Numbered from the stretch's first letter, positions 1-9,099 are shown. The stretch: DNA of 57,557 nt from Sulfurivirga sp964427185 (GCA_964427185.1 CAYRSN010000004.1:1-57557), one strand, 5' to 3'. Notes: generated from the letters alone by a model not told the origin. Program-made: numbers and translations.

Positions 1-62
1 GCACATAATTAGAAGTTGTTCCCGGTTAAAATGAGCGCAAATATTATACTAGGAGTAAGAAG

Positions 63-1175
63 ATGGGGTTTCTGAAAAAATTGTTTGGTAAGGGATTGGA
101 TAACCCTCAGAAGGGGCGGTTGGAAGCGGCTTTGTCAAAAATCTTTGTTCCCTATGTCGAGAAAACTCTTAAAGACCTAAAGGCACTGCGGGCGGCCAAA
201 ATGGAGCGGGGTGGTTTGGTGCTTGCTTTGGTGTTGCCTTTTCCTGCCAAAAGCCTGGTGCCTGAGCTGGAAAAGGCTCTGAGTTCGGAGCTTGAGGGGG
301 ATTTTAAGTCCATCCGGTTTGAGTGGTCATTTGATGTGGTGACCCATGAGGTGCCCAGCGGCGTAAAACCGCTCAAAACGGTAAAAAACATTATCGCTGT
401 GGGGTCGGGCAAAGGTGGCGTAGGCAAATCCACCACGGCGGTAAATTTGGCTTTGGCTCTGGCACAGGAGGGTAGCAAGGTGGGCATTTTAGATGCGGAT
501 ATTTATGGTCCCAGCATTCCCACCATGCTGAACCTGTATGAGCGCCCCCAAAGCGAGGATGGCAGACACATGCTGCCGCTTGATGCCTATGGCGTTAAGG
601 CCATGTCCATAGGATTTCTGATTGAAGAGGATACGCCCATGATCTGGCGAGGACCCTTGGTGACGCAAACCTTGGTGCAGCTGTTGAACGAGACGCAGTG
701 GGGCGAGCTGGATTACTTGGTGATTGACCTGCCGCCAGGCACAGGCGATGTGCAGCTGACACTGGCTCAGCAGATTCCGGTCACCGGGGCGGTGGTGGTG
801 ACCACGCCTCAGAAAGTGGCACTGGCGGATGCGCGCAAGGCACTGGCCATGTTTGAGAAAGTGAAAATACCTGTACTGGGGCTGGTGGAAAATATGAGTA
901 CTCATATCTGCAGCTGTTGTGGTTGTGAGGAGTCGATTTTCGGTCAGAGGGGGGGGGAAACTTTGGCGCAGGAAAAGCAGGTGCCGCTACTGGCCAAAAT
1001 GCCGCTGGAAGCATCTATCTGTCAGGATATGGATGAGGGGAAACCCTCTGTGGTTGCAGAGCCTGAGAGCCTGGCTGCACGACGCTATCACGAGATTGCG
1101 CTTAAGGTGGCGGTACAGTTGGCACAGAAGAAGAAAGAATACAGCCAATTATTCCCGGAAATTGTGGTGAAGTAA
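63..1175 (+). CDS. mrp: Mrp/ApbC-family iron-sulfur cluster carrier ATPase
   Basis: 370 aa. Cytoplasmic P-loop ATPase of the Mrp/ApbC/NBP35 family, which holds and delivers [4Fe-4S] clusters to apo-enzymes. A DUF59-like N-terminal domain (about residues 15-100) is followed by a deviant Walker A, GKGGVGKST, near residue 116, and the family's late cysteine motif near residues 283-288. That motif reads CSCCGC, richer in cysteine than the usual CxxC. The ATG is preceded by AGGAG at about 51-55, which fixes the start. It is monocistronic here and convergent with dcd. Family assignment is firm; its clients are unknown. Confidence 0.93.
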   Translation: MGFLKKLFGKGLDNPQKGRLEAALSKIFVPYVEKTLKDLKALRAAKMERGGLVLALVLPFPAKSLVPELEKALSSELEGDFKSIRFEWSFDVVTHEVPSGVKPLKTVKNIIAVGSGKGGVGKSTTAVNLALALAQEGSKVGILDADIYGPSIPTMLNLYERPQSEDGRHMLPLDAYGVKAMSIGFLIEEDTPMIWRGPLVTQTLVQLLNETQWGELDYLVIDLPPGTGDVQLTLAQQIPVTGAVVVTTPQKVALADARKALAMFEKVKIPVLGLVENMSTHICSCCGCEESIFGQRGGETLAQEKQVPLLAKMPLEASICQDMDEGKPSVVAEPESLAARRYHEIALKVAVQLAQKKKEYSQLFPEIVVK

Positions 1176-1207
1176 GCCAGCGTGCCGGAAATTAGAAAAG
1201 CTCCCTG

Positions 1208-1828
1208 TTAGACTGGATCTTCAAGTAGATTCAGTTGTGGGGAGTCGGCATCTGCATCAATGCGGCTGGAGACAGGGCCTTGCTGGTTGCGGTATTTGGC
1301 ATCCGAGCGCTGGTTATAGGGGAGTTCTACGGGGCTGGAAAGGGTTTCAAAGTTGATGGCGCAGATATCCATCCCTGGGCGCAGTGCCAGTGGCAGTTTG
1401 CCGCTGTTGAAAATTTCCAGCACAATCTGGCCATGCCAGCCCGGGTCGATGCGGTGGGCGGTGACATGCACCATCAGCCCCAGTCTGGCCAGGCTGGAGC
1501 GCCCATCCAGCCAACCCACCAGATCAGGCGGCAAGGTAATGACCTCCAGTGTGGATGCCAGTGCAAGCTCGCCCGGGTGCAGGAAAAAAGACTCCCCTTC
1601 CGGGATCACAATTTCCTGGCTCATAATGGTATCCAGCTGTTGCTGAAGCTGTGCTCGCGGGCCACCCAGATCAATATAGGGGGCTTTGTGGTCATTAAAT
1701 ACGCGAAAGCGATTGTCCAGGCGCAGATCTACAGTCACCCCTTTGATTTTGTCTGTTGTCGGGGTAGGCGTGATGCTGATTTTGCCACCTTTCAGATAGC
1801 GTTTAATATCCGTGTCACTCAATCGCAT
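1208..1828 (-). CDS. dcd: dCTP deaminase
   Basis: 206 aa. Deaminates dCTP to dUTP, the first step towards dTMP by the gammaproteobacterial route. The core is very close to the E. coli enzyme: the segment GRSSLARLGLMVHVTAHRID is followed by the catalytic glutamate in QIVLEIFN and by DAKYRNQQG near the end. It is slightly longer than the usual 188-193 aa because of a short acidic C-terminal tail. Its start overlaps the end of the upstream DUF3108 gene by 14 bp, so it is the last gene of a purM-purN-DUF3108-dcd nucleotide operon. Confidence 0.95.
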   Translation of the reverse strand: MRLSDTDIKRYLKGGKISITPTPTTDKIKGVTVDLRLDNRFRVFNDHKAPYIDLGGPRAQLQQQLDTIMSQEIVIPEGESFFLHPGELALASTLEVITLPPDLVGWLDGRSSLARLGLMVHVTAHRIDPGWHGQIVLEIFNSGKLPLALRPGMDICAINFETLSSPVELPYNQRSDAKYRNQQGPVSSRIDADADSPQLNLLEDPV

Positions 1829-2501
1829 CGGATGCTTCCCGTTTCTGTTTGAGGATGATATGGCGTTTGTGTTTTTTATTGTAAATATCGATCAGCACGG
1901 GCAGGTAAGGGGCTTTCGCCTGAAGCTGAAGCTCTGCACGGATATGTGAGCCCTGTAGTTTAAAGCGTAAGGTGGGCTGCCCGTTTAAAGTTGTTTTTTG
2001 AGCGATTTCAGTAAAAGAGAGTTTATCCTGCCAGTTATTATCCTGAAGATACAGGGTCTTGGGAAAGCTACCCGTTTGCTGCATCAGGCTGATGGCAAAG
2101 GGCAGGCTGAGCGCATCAAAAATAGGTGTGTTTAGCGGAAAACGCCGTTTGCCTTCCACATAGAGCACATGGTCGGTATTTCTGATCAAGGTGACGCTTT
2201 GTTCCAGGGCATCGTCTTCATATTTCTTTTTGAGATATTTATGCCAGATGAGCTTGTTATCTTGGATGGTAAATTGACTTTGTTCCCAGAGTTTTTTATT
2301 CGTAAATAGTTTGGCTAACCCTTCGGGCTCTGCCTTGCCTGTGAGGGTGCAGTGCTGCTGTTTGCAGTGTAAGGTTTTATGAGCTGTACCTATAGTAGCA
2401 CCAAAGGTGATGACTTCAAATGATGAGGAAAAGTTAGGCAACCCCGCTGCTTGGACGGGGAGAGCACACAACAGGCTAAGCAGAAGGGGTAAGCAACGCA
2501 T
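1815..2501 (-). CDS. DUF3108 domain-containing exported protein
   Basis: 228 aa. The N-terminus is a signal peptide (MRCLPLLLSLLCALPVQA). The remainder is beta-rich and resembles the DUF3108 family of envelope proteins of unknown function. It lies between purN and dcd and overlaps both (26 bp with purN, 14 bp with dcd), so it is translated from the same message. DUF3108 genes often follow purN in gammaproteobacteria. The C-terminus is basic (NKKHKRHIILKQKRE). No enzymatic motif is visible and no function is proposed. Confidence 0.8.
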   Translation of the reverse strand: MRCLPLLLSLLCALPVQAAGLPNFSSSFEVITFGATIGTAHKTLHCKQQHCTLTGKAEPEGLAKLFTNKKLWEQSQFTIQDNKLIWHKYLKKKYEDDALEQSVTLIRNTDHVLYVEGKRRFPLNTPIFDALSLPFAISLMQQTGSFPKTLYLQDNNWQDKLSFTEIAQKTTLNGQPTLRFKLQGSHIRAELQLQAKAPYLPVLIDIYNKKHKRHIILKQKREASDAIE

Positions 2502-3144
2502 TGAGCTGCTCCAGGTTTAAGGGCTGATTGAGTGGTTTCTCATTTACACAGGCAAGCGGTGCGCAGTAATGAATCAGCCCCCGCGCCATGGCTTCTACCA
2601 CGCGTGGATAGCACAGGTGTTCCTGGGTATGCACTTTCTGCTGAAGCGTGGCTTCCGTATCATCTGGTGTGATGGCCACTTTTTCCTGCAGGATGACAGG
2701 GCCACCATCCAGTTCTGAAGTGACATAGTGGATACTGAGGCCATGTTCCTTATCTCCTGCTGTCAGCGCACGGCGGTGGGTATGCAGACCACGGTATTTA
2801 GGCAGGAGAGACGGATGGATATTGACCGCTTTACCCAGGTAGTGATCCGTAAACACGGGCGTGAGAATACGCATAAACCCCGCTAGCACCACAATGTCCG
2901 GCTGCCACGTATCAACCGCCTCAACCAGTGCTTCGTCAAAAGCCTCACGGCTTGAAAAACATGTGTGATCAACCACGGTAGTAGGTATTTTCGCCTGTTG
3001 TGCACAGGTGAGCCCAAAGGCATCAGTTTTATTGGAAACCACGCCATAAATCTCATAGGCGCTGTCTGTGGTGCGGCTCCAATCTATCAGTGCCTGCAGA
3101 TTGCTGCCACTGCCGGAAATCAGTACAACGACCCGTTTTTTCAT
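2476..3144 (-). CDS. purN: phosphoribosylglycinamide formyltransferase
   Basis: 222 aa. Transfers the formyl group of 10-formyl-THF to GAR in de novo purine synthesis. Landmarks are the N-terminal ISGSGSNLQALID, the catalytic HPSLLPKYRGLHTH (HPSLLP) and SIHYVTSELDGGPVILQ, which carries the active-site Asp. The start codon overlaps the purM stop by 4 bp (translational coupling), and the 3' end overlaps the DUF3108 gene by 26 bp. The purM-purN pair is the common arrangement. Confidence 0.95.
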   Translation of the reverse strand: MKKRVVVLISGSGSNLQALIDWSRTTDSAYEIYGVVSNKTDAFGLTCAQQAKIPTTVVDHTCFSSREAFDEALVEAVDTWQPDIVVLAGFMRILTPVFTDHYLGKAVNIHPSLLPKYRGLHTHRRALTAGDKEHGLSIHYVTSELDGGPVILQEKVAITPDDTEATLQQKVHTQEHLCYPRVVEAMARGLIHYCAPLACVNEKPLNQPLNLEQLNALLTPSA

Positions 3145-4181
3145 GCGTTTTTCAGGGCTACGTATGGAGCGGCTTCTTCGGTACGCTGAATTGTGCCAAT
3201 GGTATAAACGGTTTCACCTTCAGCTTCCAAAAAGGCCTTGGCTTTTTCAGCTTCTTCTTCAGGTACGACAACCGCCATGCCAATGCCACAGTTGAAGGTG
3301 CGGTGCATTTCCACCGTGTCGATATTGCCAGCCTCTTGCAGCCAGTCAAATACAGCAGGCCGCTGCCAGCTGCGGATATCAATTTCTGCTACGGTATGTT
3401 CGGGTAGCACCCTGGGGATGTTTTCCAGTAATCCGCCGCCGGTGATGTGGGAAAGTGCATGCACATTGACTTGCTTCATCAGGCTCAAAAGTGGTTTTAC
3501 ATAGATGCGCGTAGGTGCCATCAGTTGGTCAATCATAGGCGTGCCATTTAAAGCTTCAGTGGGGTCGATGTCTGCCACTTCCAGTATTTTGCGAATAAGG
3601 GAATAGCCGTTAGAGTGAGGACCACTGGAAGCCAGCCCAAGAATGACATCACCTGCTTTAACCTTTTCGCCTGTAATCAACGCATCTTTTTCCGCAATCC
3701 CGACGCAGAAGCCTGCCAGATCGTAATCACCATCCGGATACATGCCGGGCATCTCAGCGGTTTCTCCGCCGATCAGTGCACAGCCTGCTTGTTGGCAGCC
3801 TTCACCAATGCCGGAAATTACATCCTTGGCTACATAGAGATCCAGCTTGCCAGTGGCATAGTAATCCAGAAAGAACAAAGGCTCTGCCCCCTGGACGACC
3901 AGGTCATTCACACACATGGCCACCAGGTCAATGCCTACCTGGTCGTGTTTGTTATAGTCAATCGCCAGGCGCAGTTTGGTGCCCACACCGTCGGTGCCAG
4001 ACACCAAAACCGGGTTTTTGTATTTATAAATCGGCAGCTCAAACAGTGCACCAAAGCCACCCAGTGAGGCCATGACTTCAGGGCGAGCAGTAGCTTTGGC
4101 AATAGGTTTGATAGCATCTACAAGGGCGTTGCCGGCATCAATATCTACACCGGCATCTTTATAGGTTAGCGATTGACTCAT
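3141..4181 (-). CDS. purM: phosphoribosylformylglycinamidine cyclo-ligase
   Basis: 346 aa, the normal length. ATP-dependent ring closure of FGAM to AIR. The N-terminal half carries the substrate segment SLGGFGALFEL and the GTDGVGTKL loop; further on are VNDLVVQGAEPLFFLDY and GGETAEMPGMY, and then HITGGGLLENIPR, all PurM-family signatures. It is the first gene of the purM-purN-DUF3108-dcd operon and is divergent from the DUF2066 gene. I see no convincing -35/-10 pair in the short divergent gap. Confidence 0.96.
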   Translation of the reverse strand: MSQSLTYKDAGVDIDAGNALVDAIKPIAKATARPEVMASLGGFGALFELPIYKYKNPVLVSGTDGVGTKLRLAIDYNKHDQVGIDLVAMCVNDLVVQGAEPLFFLDYYATGKLDLYVAKDVISGIGEGCQQAGCALIGGETAEMPGMYPDGDYDLAGFCVGIAEKDALITGEKVKAGDVILGLASSGPHSNGYSLIRKILEVADIDPTEALNGTPMIDQLMAPTRIYVKPLLSLMKQVNVHALSHITGGGLLENIPRVLPEHTVAEIDIRSWQRPAVFDWLQEAGNIDTVEMHRTFNCGIGMAVVVPEEEAEKAKAFLEAEGETVYTIGTIQRTEEAAPYVALKNA

Positions 4182-4250
4182 GATGGCTTCATCTTTAATG
4201 ACTGAAAATTGGTAGGATATTGTAACGAATTTTTTGTAACTGGATGGGTT

Positions 4251-5324
4251 ATGGTGGGAGTGCTGGGTTTGGCAGTACGCAGAAAGGTTGCATGGCTGTT
4301 ATTGCTGTTAAGCATGGGCGCGGTGCAGGCGCAGGATTTGTTTTCGCTAAAGCTTAAGGTGGATGAGGCGGCTTATCAACAGGGGGTTCCAGCGCTGTTA
4401 AAGCAGGCAGTGGCGATTGAAGTGGTCAAGCTGACCGGTCATCCGCAGATTGACCCTGCCATCATGCACTATTTTACCAAGCGGCCCATGCGCTGGATCA
4501 GCCGTTATGCTTTTCGCCCCAATATGCAGCAGGGGGTGAAAATGGGGTACTGGCTGGAACTGTATTTTGACCGCCAGCGTCTCTTGCAGGCACTGGAGCA
4601 GCAGCAACTACAGTTTTGGCCAGCCAACTTACGCCCTAAGCTGCTGGTTGCAGCGGTGTGGTCAGCCTATGGTACGCAGCAGCGTTTAATAAAGGAGCAT
4701 GTTCAGGCGCGTCCGGAGCTGGATTTGGCCTATGTGGGGCATTTGTTCGGCATCCCTCTTCAGCAGCCCCGTACGGAGGATGATCAGGCTTTTGCGCCGG
4801 TATTGAGCGAGCAGGATGTGGTAGTGCTGAATCAGACCTATCAGGTTGACGGCGTAATTCGAGGCTATTTTGAAGAACACTTTGATCAGAAGCGAGTCGT
4901 CTCCCTGGACTGGGAGTTGATGGTGCCCGACTGGTTCTTGCGCGAGCGCGGTACGTTTCAGGGCGATACGCCCCTGTTAGCTTTTGAGCAGATGCTGGTG
5001 TCTGTACTGCCGCTGCTGCGTCGCCATGCGGCACAGAATATGGATGTTGAGATTGAGGCGGAAATCATTTTGCAGCAACCAAAGGCAGAAACGGTGTTTG
5101 CGCTGGAAAAATATTTACAGGCGGGCAAGCCGTTAGTGCGTTCGGCCTTTTTACAGGCTGTCAGCAGGCAGCGGGCAGTGTTTTCGGTGCGTTATCAGGG
5201 CAGTGCCGAGCAGCTGCAAATATGGTTGGCAGAGCGCTTTCCACAGCAAGTATTGGAGGTAGGGGTGCTGGGTGAAAAGCCGCTGATGCCGCAGCTGCAG
5301 GAGCTGCAGGAGCGCACACCATGA
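4251..5324 (+). CDS. DUF2066 domain-containing exported protein
   Basis: 357 aa from the ATG at 4251; the frame is open to a TTG at 4209, but the ATG puts a proper signal peptide (VRRKVAWLLLLLSMGAVQAQ) near the N-terminus. The body matches the DUF2066 family found next to hda in gammaproteobacteria, function unknown. Features include an early FSLKLKVDEAAYQQG segment and a late stretch resembling a repeat of the same fold. The stop overlaps the hda start by 4 bp, so the two are translationally coupled. Confidence 0.8.
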   Translation: MVGVLGLAVRRKVAWLLLLLSMGAVQAQDLFSLKLKVDEAAYQQGVPALLKQAVAIEVVKLTGHPQIDPAIMHYFTKRPMRWISRYAFRPNMQQGVKMGYWLELYFDRQRLLQALEQQQLQFWPANLRPKLLVAAVWSAYGTQQRLIKEHVQARPELDLAYVGHLFGIPLQQPRTEDDQAFAPVLSEQDVVVLNQTYQVDGVIRGYFEEHFDQKRVVSLDWELMVPDWFLRERGTFQGDTPLLAFEQMLVSVLPLLRRHAAQNMDVEIEAEIILQQPKAETVFALEKYLQAGKPLVRSAFLQAVSRQRAVFSVRYQGSAEQLQIWLAERFPQQVLEVGVLGEKPLMPQLQELQERTP

Positions 5325-6028
5325 TGCAGCAGCTGCCATTAAATATTGAGCTGCGTCATGAGGCCAGTTTTGACAGCTTTGTGGCGGAAGATGAAGCAGT
5401 GGCGGTTGCGCTGTATCAAGTGCAGATGGCCATTATTCGCAAGCAGGGAGGCGTCTGGTATTTCTGGGGCGCGCCCGGTTCGGGGAAAACCCACTTATTG
5501 CAGGCGGCCTGCCGTTTTTCCGCACAGTGGGAGCGCCAGTGTGTCTACTTGAATTTGCGGGATGATGAAATTGCAAGCTTTCCGGACTTGTTGCGCGGGC
5601 TTGAACAACTGGATGCCGTCTGCTTGGATGAGCTGGAAGCAGTCATTGGTGAAGCCAGCTGGCAGCAGGCGCTGGCGGATCTGTTAATGCATGCGCAGAA
5701 TTTGGGGCATGTAGTGCTGATGACTGGTGCACAGCCGCTCAGTGAGCTGCCGATTGAGCTGGAGGCACTGAACCGGCAGCTGATGTCTGTGGTGCCGGTG
5801 CCGTTGAAGCCGCTATGTGATCGGGAAACCATGTTGCTGGCAATTCAGCGTCATGGCGCGGTGCGGGGGTTGCAGGTGCCGAAGTCGGTCGCGAAATATT
5901 TGCTGAAAGTGTTTGAAGAGCGTCTGGAAGATGCACTGATGGCGCTGCATCGAATAGAGCAGGTGAGCCTGATTGAAAAGCGGCGTATTACTTTGCCATT
6001 TGTAAAGAAGGTGATTGACCATGTATAA
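5321..6028 (+). CDS. hda: DnaA regulatory inactivator Hda
   Basis: 235 aa. DnaA-like AAA+ protein that, bound to the DNA-loaded beta clamp, promotes hydrolysis of DnaA-ATP and so prevents re-initiation. The N-terminal QLPLNIEL fits the clamp-binding QL(S/P)L motif. Walker A is GAPGSGKTHLLQA (about residues 50-57) and the Walker B region is CLDELEAV. There is no DnaA domain IV, which separates it from DnaA. The start sits in an ATGATG context overlapping the previous stop. The next gene starts 8 bp inside its 3' end. Confidence 0.92.
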   Translation: MMQQLPLNIELRHEASFDSFVAEDEAVAVALYQVQMAIIRKQGGVWYFWGAPGSGKTHLLQAACRFSAQWERQCVYLNLRDDEIASFPDLLRGLEQLDAVCLDELEAVIGEASWQQALADLLMHAQNLGHVVLMTGAQPLSELPIELEALNRQLMSVVPVPLKPLCDRETMLLAIQRHGAVRGLQVPKSVAKYLLKVFEERLEDALMALHRIEQVSLIEKRRITLPFVKKVIDHV

Positions 6029-6682
6029 CCACGTTATAAAAAAAGCTTGGGCGGTGTCGATATTATTGTTTTTTACAAGCGTAGCCCAAGCGTTTGATAT
6101 CACGTTTGTAGACTTGGAAGGCAAACAGGTAAAGCTTTCGGATTACCGCGGTAAGTTTGTGGTGGTGAATTTTTGGGCTACCTNNNNNNNNNNNNNNNNN
6201 NNNNNNNNNNNNNNNNNNNNNNNNNNNNNNNNNNNNNNNNNNNNNNNNNNNNNNNNNNNNNNNNNNNNNNNNNNNNNNNNNNNGTAAAGCTTTCGGATTA
6301 CCGCGGTAAGTTTGTGGTGGTGAATTTTTGGGCTACCTGGTGTCCGCCCTGTTTGGTGGAAATCCCTGACCTTGTGATGTTCCATGAAGCGCATAAGGAT
6401 AAGGACGCCATCGTGCTGGGAGTGAACTATGAAGACATTCCCGTTCAGAAAGTAAAAGCCTTTGCTGAGGCGCAGATGATTTCCTATCCCATTGTCCGTC
6501 TGCCCGGTCGTATTGATGGGCGAAACACGCCTTTTGGCCCACTGAAGGGGTTGCCGACTACATATGTGGTAGCGCCTAATGGAGAGGTAATTGCCGGTCA
6601 TACAGGGATGGTTGATCAGGAAGGGCTGGAGCGCGTCATGCAAAGGTGGCGTATGTTGAATGCGGCTGAAATGGCACGGTAA
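6021..6682 (+). CDS. TlpA/ResA-like periplasmic thioredoxin, interrupted by an assembly gap
   Basis: The reading frame is broken by 100 N (6184-6283), but the 55 bp on each side are identical. Dropping the N run and one copy gives a continuous 168-aa protein in frame. It has a signal peptide (about residues 1-24, ending VAQA) and a thioredoxin fold with the active site WCPPC near residue 55, followed by a cis-proline segment GLPTTYVV. It is probably a thiol-disulfide reductase in the periplasm, as in cytochrome c maturation. The ATG at 6021 overlaps hda by 8 bp; an upstream TTG at 6015 is less likely. Confidence 0.85.
6184..6283. other. assembly gap (100 N) with identical 55-bp flanks
   Basis: Exactly 100 N. 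Bases 6129-6183 are repeated exactly at 6284-6338. This is what a scaffolder leaves when two contig ends overlap by about one k-mer and are not merged. No real sequence needs to be missing, because the collapsed sequence is in frame. Confidence 0.9.
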
Positions 6683-6699
6683 GGCGGAAGGGAGTGATC

Positions 6700-6951
6700 A
6701 TGAAAAGAGTGCACTATGCGTTGAAGTACTGGAAACTGTTGGTACATCTTATTTTTAAAACCCGTCATTTTGGTGTGAATAACCGTTGGTGGGTCTCGCA
6801 GCCGTCCGGTATCGGCTGGCACCCCTGGCAGATACTCTGGGGAGTGCTGACAGTGATGCCCATTATTAGAAATTATCAGTCCCTCAAAGTGCGTAGCTGT
6901 ATTGGCTGGATTCCCCATGATGAGTGCAAAAGCCTGGGGCTTGATCGTTAA
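6700..6951 (+). CDS. small protein of unknown function, 83 aa
   Basis: 83 aa from the ATG at 6700, preceded by GGAAGGGAG; a GTG two codons upstream is possible. The protein is rich in Trp, His and Ile (VNNRWWVSQPSG, GWHPWQILWGV) with no clear transmembrane helix, no cysteine pair and no recognised domain. It lies 17 bp after the thioredoxin gene and could be cotranscribed. The good ribosome-binding site supports it being real; I cannot name a function. Confidence 0.5.
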   Translation: MKRVHYALKYWKLLVHLIFKTRHFGVNNRWWVSQPSGIGWHPWQILWGVLTVMPIIRNYQSLKVRSCIGWIPHDECKSLGLDR

Positions 6952-7081
6952 ACACTATTAAAAATGCGGAAAAGTTATAAAATTTTCTTAACCCACCTGC
7001 AATAAAAGTTTAATGGTTCAAAATTTTTTCCTGGTTTAACATTGAGTCATGTCCTTTTGAGTGAAAGGGGCGTGGTAAAAG

Positions 7082-7100
7082 CTTTTTGATATACAAAAAG
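7082..7100. repeat. AT-rich 7-bp inverted repeat upstream of a small ORF
   Basis: CTTTTTG and CAAAAAG are separated by ATATA, directly before the AAAGGTAG ribosome-binding region of the 60-aa gene. It could fold at the 5' end of that message, but an all-A:T stem is weak. Confidence 0.35.
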
Positions 7101-7111
7101 GTAGATAAACC

Positions 7112-7294
7112 ATGAAAAAAATAGAACAATTGCGGGCTGAGTTGAGGAAATCTGATATTGACAGCGGGAAAATCCGCCGCTTGATTCAGGAGATTAAACA
7201 GCACAGAAGCTTTTCCGGCTTTTTTCAGTTTATGTTGGCGTTTGTGCTGGCGGTTTCGTTGGTCAGTATTAGCTATGTTGAGATAATCGGCTGA
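7112..7294 (+). CDS. small single-span membrane protein of unknown function, 60 aa
   Basis: 60 aa. The first half is a charged, probably helical segment (KKIEQLRAELRKSDIDSGKI). The second half is hydrophobic (about residues 36-58, FFQFMLAFVLAVSLVSISYV), fitting one membrane helix. No family is recognised. The ATG follows AAAGGTAG at a workable distance. It is followed by a strong GC hairpin shared with the convergent proS gene. Size, composition and flanking signals make it plausible but not certain. Confidence 0.5.
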   Translation: MKKIEQLRAELRKSDIDSGKIRRLIQEIKQHRSFSGFFQFMLAFVLAVSLVSISYVEIIG

Positions 7295-7306
7295 TCGTAT
7301 AATGAG

Positions 7307-7331
7307 CTGCGCCTTATGAGAGAAGGCGCAG
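7307..7331. terminator. GC-rich hairpin between convergent small gene and proS
   Basis: CTGCGCCTT, a 7-nt loop and AAGGCGCAG form a perfect 9-bp stem between the ends of the two convergent genes. No T-tract follows on either strand, so it is at best a weak intrinsic terminator or a 3'-end stabiliser. Confidence 0.45.
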
Positions 7332-7340
7332 CGGGTATCT

Positions 7341-9056
7341 TCAGGTATTTTTGAGACGCTGTTGCAAGGTGCTGAGCACTTCCTCTAATGGCCAGTCTTC
7401 CTGTTTTCCGGTGCGGCGGTTTTTATATTCCACCACACCTTTGTCCAGACCTCTGTCTCCAATGACCAGTCGGTGAGGAATACCGATCAGCTCCATGTCA
7501 TTAAACATGACACCGGGGCGCTCATTGCGGTCATCAAACAGCACCTCAATACCTGCATCACGCAGTGTGGCATAGAGTTTTTCTGCGGCCTCTCTTACGC
7601 GGGGAGATTTATGCAGCTGCATGGGCACCAACGCTACTTGAAAAGGTGCGATGGTATCTGGCCAGATAATCCCTTTATCATCATGGTTTTGCTCAATGGC
7701 GGCGGCCACCACACGGCTGACCCCGATGCCGTAGCAACCCATCTGCAATACGGTGGCTTTGCCCTGTTCGTTCAGGACGGTTGCATTAAGCGCCTGAGTA
7801 TATTTGTCACCCAGCTGGAAGATATGCCCCACTTCAATGCCGCGGCGAATTTTCAGTACGCCTTTGCCGTCTGGAGAAGGGTCGCCTTCTACTACGTTAC
7901 GTAAATCAGCGGTTTCGGTAAACTGGGTATCCCGCCCCCAGTTTGTGCCGGTATAGTGTCGATCTTTTTCATGGGCACCACTGACAAAGTCCGCCATGAC
8001 CGCCGCGCTATGATCGGCAATTACAGGTATATTCAGTCCTACAGGCCCTATAAAGCCGGGCACACTGCTCAGGCTTATAATGTCGGCATCCGTGGCAAAG
8101 GTAAGCGGTGCGGCAACCAGCGGGTGTTTTTCTGCTTTGATCTCATTTAGTTCATGGTCACCGCGCAGGCAGAGCGCTACCAGGGGGGCTTGTTCGGTTG
8201 CACCTTTAACAATCAGTGTTTTGAGTATCTTCTGAGGGGGTACGTTTAGAAAGGCGCTGACCTCTTCTACCGTTTTAACCTTGGGAGTATCTACTTTCTC
8301 CAGCGGCTGGGTAGGCGCGGGGCGTTCGGTTTGTGGAGGCAGTGCTTCGGCCAGCTCTACATTGGCCGCATAGTCGCTTTCACTGGAAAAGGCGATAGCA
8401 TCTTCCCCGGAATTCGCCAATACATGGAACTCGTGGCTGGCATCGCCGCCAATTGCCCCCGTATCGGCCAGTACAGGGCGGAAGTCTAATCCAAGCCGGG
8501 TAAAAATACGGTTGTAGGTGTCATACATCACCTGATAGGTTTCAGCAAGCGAGTTCCGATCCAGATGGAAAGAGTAGGCATCTTTCATAATGAACTCCCG
8601 CGCGCGCATCACACCAAAACGGGGGCGGATTTCGTCGCGGAATTTGGTCTGAATTTGATAAAAATTAGCAGGCAGCTGCTTGTAACTGCGAATCTCCTTA
8701 CGCACCAGGTCGGTGATGACCTCCTCATGGGTAGGGCCCAGTACAAAGTCTCGCTGGTGACGATCTTTAAAGCGCAGCAACTCCGGTCCATAAGCTTCCC
8801 AGCGCTCCGACTCCTGCCAGAGCTCTGCGGGCTGTACCACAGGCATCAGGACTTCCTGTGCACCTGCGGCATCCATTTCTTCTCGGATAATATGCTCCAC
8901 TTTGCGCAGTACGCGCAGCCCCAGCGGCAGCCAGGTGTAAAGACCTGAGGCGAGGCGGCGAATCATGCCTGCGCGCAGCATCAGCCGGTGAGAGATAACC
9001 TGGGCATCTGCCGGCACTTCACGGGTGGTGGCCAGCAGCAGCTGTGATGTTTTCAT
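7341..9056 (-). CDS. proS: proline--tRNA ligase
   Basis: 571 aa, the bacterial-type length that includes the editing insertion. Class II synthetase charging tRNA-Pro. Early motifs are GLYTWLPLGLRVLRKVE and the PVVQPAELWQESERW region; motif 2 is KFRDEIRPRFGVMRAREF. The editing domain (roughly 225-405) contains KILKTLIVKG. The anticodon-binding domain at the C-terminus includes GIEVLFDDRNERPGVMFNDM. It is divergent from dgt with only about 43 bp between the starts. Confidence 0.97.
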   Translation of the reverse strand: MKTSQLLLATTREVPADAQVISHRLMLRAGMIRRLASGLYTWLPLGLRVLRKVEHIIREEMDAAGAQEVLMPVVQPAELWQESERWEAYGPELLRFKDRHQRDFVLGPTHEEVITDLVRKEIRSYKQLPANFYQIQTKFRDEIRPRFGVMRAREFIMKDAYSFHLDRNSLAETYQVMYDTYNRIFTRLGLDFRPVLADTGAIGGDASHEFHVLANSGEDAIAFSSESDYAANVELAEALPPQTERPAPTQPLEKVDTPKVKTVEEVSAFLNVPPQKILKTLIVKGATEQAPLVALCLRGDHELNEIKAEKHPLVAAPLTFATDADIISLSSVPGFIGPVGLNIPVIADHSAAVMADFVSGAHEKDRHYTGTNWGRDTQFTETADLRNVVEGDPSPDGKGVLKIRRGIEVGHIFQLGDKYTQALNATVLNEQGKATVLQMGCYGIGVSRVVAAAIEQNHDDKGIIWPDTIAPFQVALVPMQLHKSPRVREAAEKLYATLRDAGIEVLFDDRNERPGVMFNDMELIGIPHRLVIGDRGLDKGVVEYKNRRTGKQEDWPLEEVLSTLQQRLKNT

Positions 9057-9099
9057 GTATAATTCCTTTTATCATCTTTTAAATAGAGCGAATTTTAGC

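Noticed and set aside
1235..1852. 205-codon plus-strand frame opposite dcd
   Set aside because: Antisense to dCTP deaminase, no domain, no start signal.
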